Source of the DNA: Fragilaria crotonensis
Lineage: Eukaryota > Bacillariophyta > Fragilariophyceae > Fragilariales > Fragilariaceae
Length of the DNA: 33,059 nt
Assembly: GCA_022925895.1 (NCBI GenBank)
Contig: JAKSYS010000688.1
Location: 1 to 33,059, forward strand
Direction: 5' to 3'
Shown here: positions 8,989 through 19,199 of the stretch, piece after piece
How the letters are laid out: each line of letters opens with the position of its first letter
How positions within the stretch are numbered: position 1 is the first letter of the stretch
Translations under genes and position numbers: made by a program
The notes under the pieces: generated by a model
The model's input: only the letters and a program-made list of their open reading frames with translations
Databases searched by the model: none
Told to the model about the DNA's origin: nothing

Positions 8989-10090
8989 ATTTTCCGGTTG
9001 TCGTTCGTCCGCAGAATCTGGGGCGATCGTGTAGAAAGATTGTCGACTCGTCATGCGTGCGGCTACTCCGAGTGTCGAGTCCGGCACTTGAATTCGGAGG
9101 TATCTCATGAACGTCTGGCTTCGCCACCTCCCCACCATCTGAATCGTCTCACTTGGAACTCCGGCGAGGCGCATGGCCATCGCGGCGCCTGATCTGATCG
9201 AGTGAGTGCCGATGCCACTCGCCTGGAGGCCAAGCCTCCTCCCTGCGAGTCGTCGCCATCCTGAGCTGCCTCAGTATGGACTTGGAAGAGATGTGTTGGG
9301 GTTCGTCTGAGTCCTGCGTCCTGACGGCGTTAATCTTCGGGTTCGTCCGTGAATGGCAATCGTAACTCCGTACCCTCGTCGTCAGGTCCGCTAGCACGCG
9401 GACGGGGCAGATGTCCGTTTGTCCCTGCCTGTCGTTTCGATGCTGAGTCACTGTCGCGCCTTTGTCCCCGTTCTTTTGTCGCCGGAAGGTGATCGACACG
9501 GTGTCGGCATTCTCCAGTTGTCCTCGGTCGGTTGTCTGCAGGTCCTGTCCCTTCTGTCGGAAACGAACGTCGTCCACTCTGATCACTGATGTCGTCCGTC
9601 GGCTTCCGACATCGGAATATTCGCACGACCTCATGGCGAAAAAGAACGCGACCACCACAAGTTGTCCAATAGCGATGTCCGTCTCGTTTCTTGCCCAGGA
9701 TCGAACCTTTCGAATCACCTCTAACGGCAGCGCCTGCTGTGGGTAGGTCCTGGGTCCTCGTCGGCGTAACGTTTCAGTTGTAAAGCCAGAAGGGGTCGAG
9801 TCGTCCGGCGGCGTCGTGGATTGGGCTCTCAAATTTGTTAAGCCTGAAGGCCTGAGCCACACCGTCGAGGGTGGCACGAATGGAACCGGACAAGGGTCCA
9901 TTGCCAGCTTCCTGAGGTTGTCGGGAGCGAAGCCGTCCGTCCCGAAGGGCGGCGGCGAAGCAGGCGAACGTTTCTGCTTTCGCTTCTCGTCCGAGTCCTT
10001 GAGAGGCTCCCTCCCGACTCCGTCGATTCGTCCGAGGAATCTTTCGTAACAGCGCCAGCTGCTATCGCGCTTGGCACGGGTTGAGTCGGC
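8944..10090 (-). pseudogene. tyrosine recombinase domain of the DIRS-order element (frame-broken)
   Basis: This is the integration enzyme of the element, cutting and joining DNA through a catalytic tyrosine. Catalytic residues are visible on the minus strand. Box I Arg lies in AMRSCEYSDV (codon 9631-9629). Box II His-x-x-Arg lies in THSIRSGAAMAMRLAG (His 9204-9202, Arg 9195-9193). A Trp lies in MVGRWRS, and the nucleophile Tyr in FMRYLR (codon 9102-9100). The N-terminal part (ADSTRAKRDSSWRCYERFL, near 10170) resembles the SAM-like DNA-binding domain of these recombinases. The reading frame changes between box I and box II, near 9240. It is either a real frameshift or a sequencing error. The product ends at about 8944 inside B1. 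The domain start is approximate because it may be the C-terminal part of a polyprotein. Confidence 0.85.
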
Positions 10091-12600
10091 AAGAGCTGCG
10101 TTTTGGGCAGCAGCTGCAGCCAGCCTCCAATCTGCGAAATAAGGGCTGGCCGCAAAGGGATGATCCTGAAGTTCTGTGGAACAAACGGTGAGCAGTTTTT
10201 CGTGATCAAGTCTGTCAGTGCCGCGTCGTCTAGAGCGAAATCTCGGGAGAGCATGTCCGCCACCTTGTTCTCTTTCCCGGGGAACCACTGCGTGTAGTGG
10301 TCTATCTCGTGCGTGAGGCAGAAATCAGCGAACGCTCGGGCTATCGTCAGGTGAAGCGGACAATCGTCGTTGAAGTTCGACTTAGCAAGCCATCCCGCTG
10401 CTGAGGTGCTGTCTCCTGACTGAGCAGAACGTCTTCGTCCGTCCACGCGGCCCCTTCGTGGAATTCCACGATCATCCCCACAAAGGCAGCAAGGAACTCG
10501 AGAGTGTTTAGGGTCGCTCGCCCCAGCAGGTGCTCTGGTAGCTGATATCGCCACGCCAGGCCGCTCTTGAGGCAGTAGCCTCCGATGCCTTGTGGGCATG
10601 CGTCCACCCTCACTATGCGCGTCGGCCACCGGCAAACCAGCCTGTTGATCGAGATACCTCGCGACGCCTTCTGAAGGAAAGCCTTCCACAGAATCAGGTC
10701 GTCCAGTTGGGGTTTGGTCAGTCTCGCCTTCCCGGCCTGCTTCGAACGCTCGCAGGCCTTGTATAGCCTTCCCATAAAGTGTCTTGCGTAAGGGATGACG
10801 TAGGCGGCGTGGCTAAAACGTCCGAGGGTCGTCTCTAGGTCTCGTCGTCACGAAGGCATGTCTGTGCGTCAGCATCCTGTCAACGGCTTGCGTCCAGCTC
10901 ATGTGCTTATCGTGAGGCAGTGCGACGACGAAGCGGCGTGTGTCCACGATCCATCCGAGGATCATCTTCCTCTCGGATGGTTTGGCCTCGGCCAGGAACT
11001 TTGGGATCGCAAGGATATCGTCTCTGGGAAAAGTCTCCTTAACCTCGGGGTCGCAAGGCCTCCCGACCAGGTGGAGCGCCAGCGGATCGCGGCAGCGCTC
11101 TTTTCTGCGTCGCGGGGTTGAAGGCCCCAAAATGTCGTCCAGGTAGCAGTCGAAGCGAGGGAGGTCGTCGTAGGGTGGATAGTTCACTGCGAAGTAGTCC
11201 GCCTTGCCGAAAACACTCATTTTGTCGACCGACCCTTTGTCATTGTCCACTGCCCCTTCGGTGTCCAGGAGGTGCTGGTGCGGCGAGTGGTAGACGCTCG
11301 GATCCCAGTCGTCCCTGCGGACAAGGTCGTTTGCCAAGTCCGTGATCATCTCCGACACGTCGCTCCATTGCGATGGGTTTGGCGCTCCACCGAACGTCAT
11401 CCTCAGCGCCACTAACAGCAGGTCGTCGATACTCGTGCAGGACTTCATGGCTGTGGCTGCTTTGAGATGGATTCGTCTGTAGGGATTTGCAGTCGACCTT
11501 CGTCATCCAGATAGGCTCGTCTGGCCATAGTTGGCGCAGGAACGAGATGTGGTACATGAGTCTGCTGAATGCTTTTCGAAACGTGCTTCTGTCAGTTGGG
11601 ATGTGTCCACGCGTTCATTTACGCTTCGTCCTGCCACTCCGCTCGGGCTGAATGACTGGTCATGTGTCAGTCGGAGTTTCTCTATTGAATTTCCTTTCTC
11701 GTCGATCGACGTCTGCGCGACCATCCCCAGAGGCGCGACCTCGCATCCCTTGATCTCTAAGGCGGCTTCTCGCGGCAGTGGTAGCTGCCAACCCTTGAGG
11801 CTTCGTCCTTCAGCATGGATATCAACTTTGCCTCGTGGCCTCGGGCCGATTTGTGATTGCCGCGAGCTAAGTTGGCGCGCACGTCCGCGAGGCGGTCAGA
11901 ATCCGAGATCTCGCGAAGCGGAACTCGGCCCTTCGGAGATGCGCTCCTGAAAACGCGGCCAGAGGGGTGGGCGGACAGGAGCGGGGCGAGAAGTTCGGTG
12001 GGGCGAAACTCGGATCCCGGCGTCAGGGCGCTGAACGGCTGGGCCCGAAGGGCGGCGTCGAGGTCGAGGGCGTACCGTTTGAGCACCGCGAGGTTGTGGC
12101 GGGCGGCGTCGTGCGTCCAGTCGAAGCGAAACTCCGTCGCGTGGGTGCGCGGTTGGCCGGAGTGCAAAATAGTGGCAAGGGCATCGGCCAGGCGTGGTTC
12201 GGGGAGTCGTGGGAACGGCGAGTCGACGTTCGGGAGCGGGATCGTCGGCAATGGCACCAACGATGGGAACTTACCGGGAAGCGGGCGTGGCGTGTCTGCG
12301 AGGGCTGATGTCGGCGCGTCGTGGGCGTCTCCGGGCGACAATGCGCGCGCCACGGAGTGGTCGGTCGGTGGCGAGTCGAGGGCGGGAGCGTAGCGCTCCA
12401 GGCCCGACTTCGTTTCGTGACGGGTCGTCGCGGGCTGGCGAGAGATGCGGGGCGTCGGCGACGTGGCGGGGCGAGAAGGTTCGTGCGCGTGGGTTCCCGC
12501 GGGACTGTCTCGGGCGGCAGATTCCGATAAAGTCCGGGGCGTCCTACGTGGCGTCTGTTGTGGAACTCGGCCGTCGACCGTTCCTGGTCGAACGCCCATT
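10091..12600 (-). pseudogene. reverse transcriptase-RNase H polyprotein of the DIRS-order element (frame-broken)
   Basis: This part copies element RNA into DNA. A Pro/Arg-rich N-terminal region spans about 12600-11760 with no known domain. RT motifs follow on the minus strand: IEKLRLTHDQSF (near 11670), MTKVDCKS (near 11490), MTFGGAPNPSQWSDVSE (11397-11347), and the catalytic YLDD at 11145-11134. RNase H follows with the first Asp in IVRVDACPQGIGGY (near 10610), Glu in NTLEFLAAF (near 10500) and Asp in DSTSAAGWL (near 10400). After it comes WFPGKENKVADMLSR (near 10270), the conserved C-terminal block of this RNase H type. At least four frame changes occur (near 11750, 11480, 10800 and 10400). 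Domain order RT-RH-YR on one strand identifies the DIRS order. Whether a separate initiation codon exists is unclear. Confidence 0.85.
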
Positions 12601-12654
12601 GCGACGGCTGTGCGACGAAGGCGGGCTGGAAGTAAGCAGATGCAGAGGGTCCTA

Positions 12655-14420
12655 ATTTTGTTTTCTTGCTGGGCGGCGTCGCGTCGGACGAGGGCGGCGC
12701 ATGCGCGCCCGGCACTGCTCTATCCACGCTCGTACGGCGGTCGTCTGTTCGGTCGTGAGGGCGACGTGCGAGGCGCTCAAGAAACAGCTCTTGACGCACT
12801 TCCCGTTTAGGTGCCACCTGCAGCACATGTTCGGGATCGGTCCACTTCGGACGTGATCGAGGAACACCTGCCAAGTGTCGTTCGCGTCTCTCGGGAAAAG
12901 GTCCTGCTGTGGGTTTGTGACTGCGTCCGCGGATTGCCCGCGACGTCCGGCTCGAGCGCTCCGGCGGCGGCTACAGGCTGCGAGTCGCCCTTTGGTCGAC
13001 TCCACGTCCCAGCCGCTCCTTGAGGAAGTCGCAGGCCGGGAAGACAAAGGCGCCGTCCTCCAACTGCTGCCGGGTGGACCTGAATTCTAGGAGGGTTGAT
13101 CTCGTCCTCGTGTTCGACTCCAGCGCAGAGAACTAGGTATTGTTGCATGCGTTTTTCGATGAACCAACCTAACCTGCACGCGGCTGAGGGGTCAGCGTGC
13201 GCTAGCTGGCGGAGCGTCGCCAGTGTGGAGCCGACCGCCCTGGTCAGGAAACGGCTCCACTCGTCCAACATGTGTGTGAGCGGGGAATTGGCTCCGAAAA
13301 GGAGCTCCAGCACTCCGCTCATGTTCTCGATAAGCCGCGCGAGTTCGTGAAAATCTTTCGGCACCGTGAAGTTGAGTTTCGTCATGCTCTTGATGTCCTT
13401 CTCCGAGAAGCCCGTGGTCGTGTCGGTCGTCTTGAGTTGCATTTGCACAAGGGTGCTGGCGTGATCAGAGGCTTCTCGCCCGATCGCTGCTGCTCGGGCG
13501 AACGTCTGGGGACCGCAACAGAAGAGGCTGAAGGCCCCTGGCCGGTCAGGTGTGTCGGCCGTGAAAGAAGCGGTGCGGATTGCGGCGCAGAAGCCCATGG
13601 GAATGAACGCGTCTCGACCTTTGGTGTTCCTCAAGAAGTGGTGGATGTGGTTTTGTACGTAGGCCACGTTGCTAAGCGTCAGGATGTCCGAGAAAGACTG
13701 GACCGGGCGGCTGCGAATCATCCTGTCGGCGTCCCTTTCGGACACGAAAAGGACCATTCGTTTCGTCGACGGCGGAAAGAGTCAAAGCCTGTCTTCGACG
13801 TTTGGGGGACGAGGTCGCTGCGTTTGCTGCCTGTCGCTCCAGTAACGTTGACAGGTTTGAATGGCGTCCTCTGTGCGTCCTGGCGTGCTGGCATGGTCGT
13901 CCGTCCGAATGAGGCTCCTAGCTCTGACCGCCAGATGCTTGAGGTGTAGCGATTTCGCCCATTCGTCCGATCGTTTGGAGTATGCGTTTGATGCCGCCAC
14001 CCTCGCTTTGTCGGTCCCGGGGTCCTCCTCGAGTTTACCGCTACGCTGAGGACCCACCGGGATGTAAGAGGCTGCCTCCGCGTGGATGGTTGCTCTGGAC
14101 GGGTCTGGGTCCTCGCTCGCTCTCTGTTTAATGGCGTTGACGATCAGTAGGGCGAGCTCCTCTGGCGCGGTGACGTAAGTGTCCATGATGGCGGCTGCGA
14201 TGAAGGCCGGCACCGGGACGGTGGGCTTCATTGTGAACCCGACGACCGTGACGTCGTCTGTGTCGTCCTCGCTCGCTTCGACTGTCTTTGTCGATTCGAG
14301 TTCGTTCGGAATGTGAGCAATTCGTATCTTGTGTTGTGTTGTGTCGTGGTGTTCGTCTGTCTGTGTCTCGTGTTCGTCTGTCTGATGGCGACTGCCCGTC
14401 CTTTCCCGATCTTCGGACAT
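12655..14420 (-). pseudogene. Gag-like ORF1 of the DIRS-order element with CCCH-type zinc motif (frame-broken)
   Basis: This is the putative structural or nucleic-acid-binding protein of the element. The first ATG of the element (14420-14418, MSEDRERTG) lies only four bases inside A1, so the first 46 or so residues are encoded by the repeat. Open frames run 14420-13782, then 13757-12807, then to about 12655, so two frame changes must be assumed. The C-terminal part has a Cys/His cluster, CCRWHLNGKCVKSCFLSASH (12835-12766), with the spacing of a CCCH-like finger. This resembles Gag-like proteins of other algal retroelements. An Arg/Pro-rich basic tail follows. No other domain is recognised. 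The ORF assignment rests on position and the zinc motif. Confidence 0.65.
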
Positions 14421-14424
14421 GCCA
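14283..14424 (-). repeat. A1 repeat, outer 5' end of the DIRS-order element
   Basis: This 142-bp stretch is nearly identical to A2 at 8557-8697. Differences are CGGAATG/CGGATTG and one C in CTTTCCCGAT/CTTTCCGAT. It sets the 5' boundary of the element. Confidence 0.9.
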
Positions 14425-14634
14425 AGGAAGGCTGGGGCAACAGTGAGTGCCTTCAAGTTTACGTACCAGTATGGTAATACAGTCCTATTTTCGCAGTCAC
14501 ACTTCCGACGCCCACGCGTCCGACAAGCGCAGCTCAGACCAGCACACGAAAAACACTTTCGAAGACTGTGAGCGTCGCAGCGACCAGCGACGACGTCCAT
14601 CTTGCACAAAATACAGGATTTCTCGTTCGTAGGA

Positions 14635-14671
14635 CATCGCCCATCGCCCATCGCCCATCGCCCATCGCCCA
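14635..14671. repeat. short tandem repeat, 7-bp unit CATCGCC x about 5
   Basis: Five consecutive copies of CATCGCC lie about 47 bases upstream of the ATG at 14718, in the presumed promoter or 5' leader. On the minus strand they read GGCGATG. The rest of 14425-14717 shows no gene. Confidence 0.85.
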
Positions 14672-14717
14672 CAACTGTGCTTGAACGCTCCTCTCGTCCA
14701 CCGGTCGTAGCATCCAG

Positions 14718-15521
14718 ATGATAATCGGATTCACAGTCCTCTTACTTCCATTTTCGACGAGCCTCGCTCCTTCGATTTGTGGCCGGATAGCATGTCGCTC
14801 GACTTCTCCACCTCCTTTTCCCAAGAGAACGCACGTCGCCGCCACGCAGTCATGCCTCTCACAAATGACCCGTCGGAGCGACTTGGAAGATGAGATTGAG
14901 TACAATTCTCGCCGCAAGGGTCAAGGAGGAGGCGCCGGCGAACTTGCTGCTGGTGCTATCTTGGGTGGTCTCATCTTGGGACCGTTTGGGGCACTCTTTG
15001 GTGCACAGCTGGGTGCTCAGTTGGGTCAGAAGAATGCCGCTGACCGAGCACGACAAGAGGAAATGGAACGATTGGGAATTACGCAGGATATGCTTGATGC
15101 AGCCCAAGAAATCGGATTGGCGTTGGAGCAGAGTATTGAAGGCCTTCAAGCCTCTCGCAATTCCCTTGAATCACTTCAGCATTTTGCTCGACGACTGGAG
15201 CAAAGCATGGAAGAAACATACGAGAAAGCTAAACGTGAAATCGCAGCGGGTAACGAGGGCGAGGCACGAAAATACTTGCTGGAGAAGCAACGTATACAGG
15301 AAAAATTAGTTGCCACTCTCAAAGCTTGCGCTGAAGAAAAGTGCCGATACACTCAAATGGAACGCAATGTTGGCGCATTAGAAGAACGAGCCATGGATAT
15401 GGAGACTCTTTTGCGACGAACTGTCGGCGCCACAACGATTCAGAATACTGCTTTGCATCAATTTTCAGTCAAAGAAGGGGATCCTTTGATGCAAAAGTTT
15501 CGTGACATTGGTATCGATTAA
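14718..15521 (+). CDS. putative plastid-targeted glycine-zipper and PspA/IM30-like coiled-coil protein
   Basis: This intronless ORF encodes 267 aa. Residues 1-15 (MIIGFTVLLLPFSTS) look like a signal peptide, followed by LAPS, a variant of the diatom ASAFAP plastid-entry motif with Leu instead of Phe. Residues about 16-50 are basic and rich in Ser and Pro, like a transit peptide. Residues 69-103 form a Gly-rich hydrophobic stretch (AGAILGGLILGPFGALFGAQ) of the glycine-zipper kind, able to insert in membranes. Residues about 105-236 are a long coiled coil. Within it AAGNEGEARKYLLEKQRIQE (176-195) matches the helical repeat typical of PspA/IM30/Vipp1 proteins. The family remodels or protects membranes, in plastids the thylakoid or inner envelope. 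The full-length architecture differs from Vipp1, so the exact role is open. Start is the first ATG. The upstream region was altered by the nearby DIRS-order insertion. Confidence 0.65.
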   Translation: MIIGFTVLLLPFSTSLAPSICGRIACRSTSPPPFPKRTHVAATQSCLSQMTRRSDLEDEIEYNSRRKGQGGGAGELAAGAILGGLILGPFGALFGAQLGAQLGQKNAADRARQEEMERLGITQDMLDAAQEIGLALEQSIEGLQASRNSLESLQHFARRLEQSMEETYEKAKREIAAGNEGEARKYLLEKQRIQEKLVATLKACAEEKCRYTQMERNVGALEERAMDMETLLRRTVGATTIQNTALHQFSVKEGDPLMQKFRDIGID

Positions 15522-17552
15522 GGCGGTCGCGTTGTACTCCGAGTACGCCTTCGACAAGCGTAACATTGTAGCTCTCCTGGGTCCTTCAGTATCAATGCAG
15601 TTGCAAATCGATGAGTGATATAAGTTATCACATCATGAAGGAGTGTTCAACGAGTCTCAGAGCTCTGAGTACTCCTGTAGCTTGTAGCTGTACCGAGCAT
15701 TGCGGTTGTCACCATGCCGCCATTGTACCATCCCTGCCCAGAATTACGACTAAATTAGGAGTACACATCACCGATAGTATGTTGTGTGTTTTGTGTCGTG
15801 GTGCTCACACCACTTACAACTGCATTGAACCAACAATTCAACGAATGCTTTGTGCTTGGACTTAAAATCCTCTTACGGCATGCGCAGTCCCTTCCGCCTA
15901 CCGTCGTGATTGTTTGGGAATTCATCCCAAACTGGAAGACAACGGTGTCTGGTGTCGCATGGTATGAAGTCTCCATCTGTTGTGGGTCTTCAACCTCACA
16001 CCTGAACAAAGATATGATTCATCAAGGTTCACGTGCTATAAGGTCCCTTTGCTGCTAGCCATTTGAGGAGGTCTTGGGCATTCTGGGGCAAAGATGCTTG
16101 CACATCACAAGCTGACACACACAGTTATGAATATTGTTTAAATACTAAAAACCTGAACAATCAGTGTTAAGGCTCAAATGCTAGCAGGAATTGATCTTAT
16201 AAGGCCATCCATTGCATTTCATTGAGAGGAACCCACACCTTACAACATTTTGGTGGCATGCCGCAACTCTCAAGCAAAACGGAAATCGATCAAAACTTGT
16301 ACTATTCCTGGCTTCGGTAGCCATGATGGAGTAAAAAACCTGAAATCTTTTAAACGTGCTGCCGCAATACCCATGCATGGCAAAAAGCATTCGGCTCACA
16401 CAGATCGGCACTACACTGTGATGTGCAGCAGCCATCAAAACAACTCCCAGATGAGACCTGTGGTTGAATGTTCCTGATGCTATCGTGTCATGATATGCCC
16501 CGCCTGGGTGGATGGCTTAAGTGAGGAAATTATGCTGTACCGATGACACTGTTGAAAAATGGCTCAAGGAAGTATAATGACTTCTGGTCATCTGCCTTTG
16601 GGTGAACTAACTGTTGGTGAACCGAAACGAGTGGGCCCAAAATCTTGCCAATTCTTGTTCAACTTGTCTGTCAATGAGAACCTTTTGTTTCATGTGGAAA
16701 CAAGAAACCTGCTCTCAAAGACACAAAGACAAAAAGGCACTGTCATTCTGCTTGCTGTGAGTTTTGATGGTAGAATTAGATATGACCCTTCATATTGTTG
16801 GAGCTACAAGCAAACACTCTAAGTTCCTTAGTGACAACAAGTAGCAGCTCCCTCTGATTGTTTCCGACAAACTTGCCCAGTGAACACCTGTCACACTGTA
16901 GGCACATAAATAGGACATAATCTAAGGACATTTATTTTCTTTGATTGGCAAGGAGTACAATTTTCTGTGTAGATGCATTAGTATTGCTTGAATTGTATAG
17001 CATGCTCATCCAAAAAGTAATTATGTGCAAGCAGGCGCACACAAATTCTCCAAGTTAACTCTTTTGACACACACCATTGATTTAAAAGGAAACCACATTC
17101 ACAACTTCTGCTGGAAACTATCCTTCCTCACCTGGAATCATTGCACCCATAGAACGTTTGGTCAATGTTTTCATTAATTGCTGATTGCGCTACTAGTAGT
17201 GGAGTTGCTGTTCTTGTTGTTGCAAGTGAGGAGTAGGTCATGGCTGCTGGAGGCTTAGGGCAGAGGCATTCTTCGTGATTGTCAATTAACAGCAAAATAC
17301 TTGAGGAGGGAAGATTTTATTTTTTGAAATGAAGATGCAGTCTTAATATCCTCTACTAGATGTAACAGAGGATCCAGGAAAAGCTATCATTTGGCTGGAG
17401 GAATTAGAATGCCATGACATTGTGGTGGAATACCAGGATTGTTTGCTGTCATAATGTTGCTTTGGCCAGCTTCACTGGACATGAGAGTATGCTACAGAGG
17501 ATACAAGGCAGAATGCTGTGATTATAGCTTTTGTTGTGCCATGGCGACCATA
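15522..17552. other. AT-rich intergenic sequence, no defensible gene
   Basis: Only short ORFs occur on both strands, the longest about 90 aa (15786-16058, 16559-16822 plus), with no motif I recognise. Some minus-strand frames read coding-like for 20-30 residues between stops, which could be very old transposon remains. Confidence 0.45.
17548..17552. repeat. target-site duplication, left copy (CCATA)
   Basis: CCATA directly precedes the 5' LTR, and the same five bases directly follow the 3' LTR at 22781-22785. Five bases is the usual duplication size for Ty3/Gypsy integrases. Confidence 0.85.
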
Positions 17553-17935
17553 TGCAGTACACCGCACGTGCCCTTAGCGTAGTGCGATACAGTATACTAT
17601 ATTACTAGTATCCAGTACTACAATACAATGGCCATGTATAGTACTTGGATATACCGGTAGACTAGTAATACCATAGTACAGTGCAACAATAGAACACTGA
17701 TCCTGTACAACAGTACAACCGTACAACAGTAGAATGAGAACTGTTTGACATCTCTTGGAGACTCACTGAGTCTCCTAGATGAATGAAAGAGAACAGTCCA
17801 ATCCCACCAAGGATGGGACTGCTCTCTTGCTTTTAAACTAGTCTCATAACTTTTAATAAGGTGCAACTATTAACCCTTTAAAACTAGCTACAAATTAGCC
17901 TCCAAAATAAAACTGATTACTTTGCGCGTAGGGCA
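17553..17935 (+). repeat. 5' LTR
   Basis: This runs from TGCAGTACACCGC to GCGTAGGGCA. It holds many GTAC tetramers and two hairpins: a perfect 9-bp stem GGAGACTCA-C-TGAGTCTCC (17757-17775) and an imperfect longer stem at 17789-17826. As in LTR elements generally it should carry promoter and polyadenylation signals. Confidence 0.92.
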
Positions 17936-17969
17936 CAGTGAATTCACTCCCAGTGGTCAGTACATCACC

Positions 17970-18930
17970 ATGACGAACAAAAATAAAGGTAAGCGCAAAG
18001 CGTCTGAAAATTCGTCTGCGGAACATGTCGCATTCCGTCAGTCGAACCTCGCGTTGAATCCGCCGTCGATTTATTTCGATAGGCCCAAGAAATCGACAGA
18101 GAAATCTGACGATGAGGGCAACTATAAAAAATCGACGTCCCGATTGAAGCCGGAAATGCGAACTCCAAAAATATCGAAAAGAGAATTCGTTTGTTTGGAG
18201 ACTACGACACCTCGCCAGAAGCGTGGGTGAAGTGGCGCATAGAGCTCGAGGAGGTCATTCGTGACTATCCGCTTGAGTCTGGCGAACAAAAGCGTCTATG
18301 GCGCTTGCACTACTTAAGGGCAGTGCAAGAGACAAATTCCAGCAAACGTGGCGTAGACTCGATACGGAGAACGTAGCGGGTCCCGCACGACAGAGGAAGA
18401 CTCAAATGAGATTTTCCAGCTGGTAATGACGGAAGTTGGTAAGTCTTACTTCCCAATCTTGCATGCGTACCAGAAGCAGGTGGTGTACATGCAGCATTAC
18501 CACGTCTTGGAAGTCATACGGTTCGTAACTTTGCTACGCGTTTACGCGAGCTAAATAATTATTTACCGTATTTTCCACGGGAAGAAGGTAAGGCTGAACC
18601 GTCTAAATTGTCTGATGACGACTTGATTCAAATTCTCAACCAGGCGAAGCCTGAAGAATGGCAAGCGGTCATTCTTGGTGCGAACATCGAGCTTTATAAG
18701 TTCGATTTTCAAGGCACTGTTGATTATTTTGAGAAACTTGAACTCAGACAGGCACTTGAGGCCAAACGTCGTAAGGTGGACAAAACCGATAACCCTGAGG
18801 GTACGAAAAAAGGGCAATTGGATCGGTAAGTCCGCTGACAAAATGGCAACGGCCAAAACACAGTCGTCTAAGTATAAGAAGTGTGCGCATTGCGGTCGTA
18901 CGAATCATACTACAAAAGACTGTTGGTTTA
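17970..18930 (+). pseudogene. gag of the Ty3/Gypsy element, with CCHC zinc knuckle (frame-broken)
   Basis: This encodes the capsid/nucleocapsid precursor that packages element RNA. The likely ATG is at 17970, 34 bases after the 5' LTR. Open frames change at about 18200, between 18376 and 18608, and near 18820. KPEEWQAVILGANIE (about 18647-18690) sits where the C-terminal capsid part is expected. A canonical CX2CX4HX4C knuckle (CAHCGRTNHTTKDC) lies at 18882-18923 and binds nucleic acid in this family. The N-terminal about 85 residues are basic and Ser-rich with no recognised domain. Confidence 0.75.
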
Positions 18931-19199
18931 ACCCTGAGAATAAGGGGAAACAGAAATCTGGTAAGAAAAATGTCGGTTCTACCAACCGAAATGTCTTGAT
19001 GACGCAGGAGCAGCTTAACGCTATCCTTGAGCGTCTTCCACGCAACCCGAAGTCTGGCAAGCGTAAGGTCCGCGACTTTACACCCGAGAATTCGGATGCA
19101 GAAATCGTGGAAATGTTCAGTCCAAAGACTACAATTAGCACAGTAGAGACTAAAGAAGATAGTGACGAAAGTTCCATCTACTTTGGTTTATTTTCTAGT

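Larger units (their letters stand above)
8157..14424 (-). mobile_element. DIRS-order (tyrosine recombinase) retrotransposon with split direct repeats
   Basis: Read on the minus strand the order is: A1 repeat (14424-14283), Gag-like ORF, RT, RNase H, tyrosine recombinase, B1 (8988-8698), A2 (8697-8557), a 103-bp unique spacer, and B2 (8453-8157). This is exactly the split-direct-repeat arrangement known from PAT and Ngaro elements, which replicate through a circular intermediate and integrate by tyrosine recombinase without target duplication. No DDE integrase, aspartic protease or methyltransferase was recognised. Absence of a methyltransferase favours a Ngaro-like type over PAT or DIRS1. Protein frames are broken in several places. 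A and B copies differ by a few bases, many of them homopolymer lengths, so the insertion looks young. GC content is clearly higher than in the flanks. Confidence 0.88.

Noticed and set aside
9816-12810. Several plus-strand ORFs of 70-180 aa across the DIRS-order element
   Set aside because: They are shadows of the minus-strand RT, Gag and recombinase frames in GC-rich sequence, with Arg/Gly-rich composition typical of antisense frames.
16559-16822. Plus-strand 87-aa ORF considered as a piggyBac-like transposase fragment
   Set aside because: Only a vague resemblance, without catalytic residues or terminal repeats.
17936-17969. Primer-binding site after the 5' LTR
   Set aside because: No convincing complement to a tRNA 3' end could be recognised by eye, so none was annotated.
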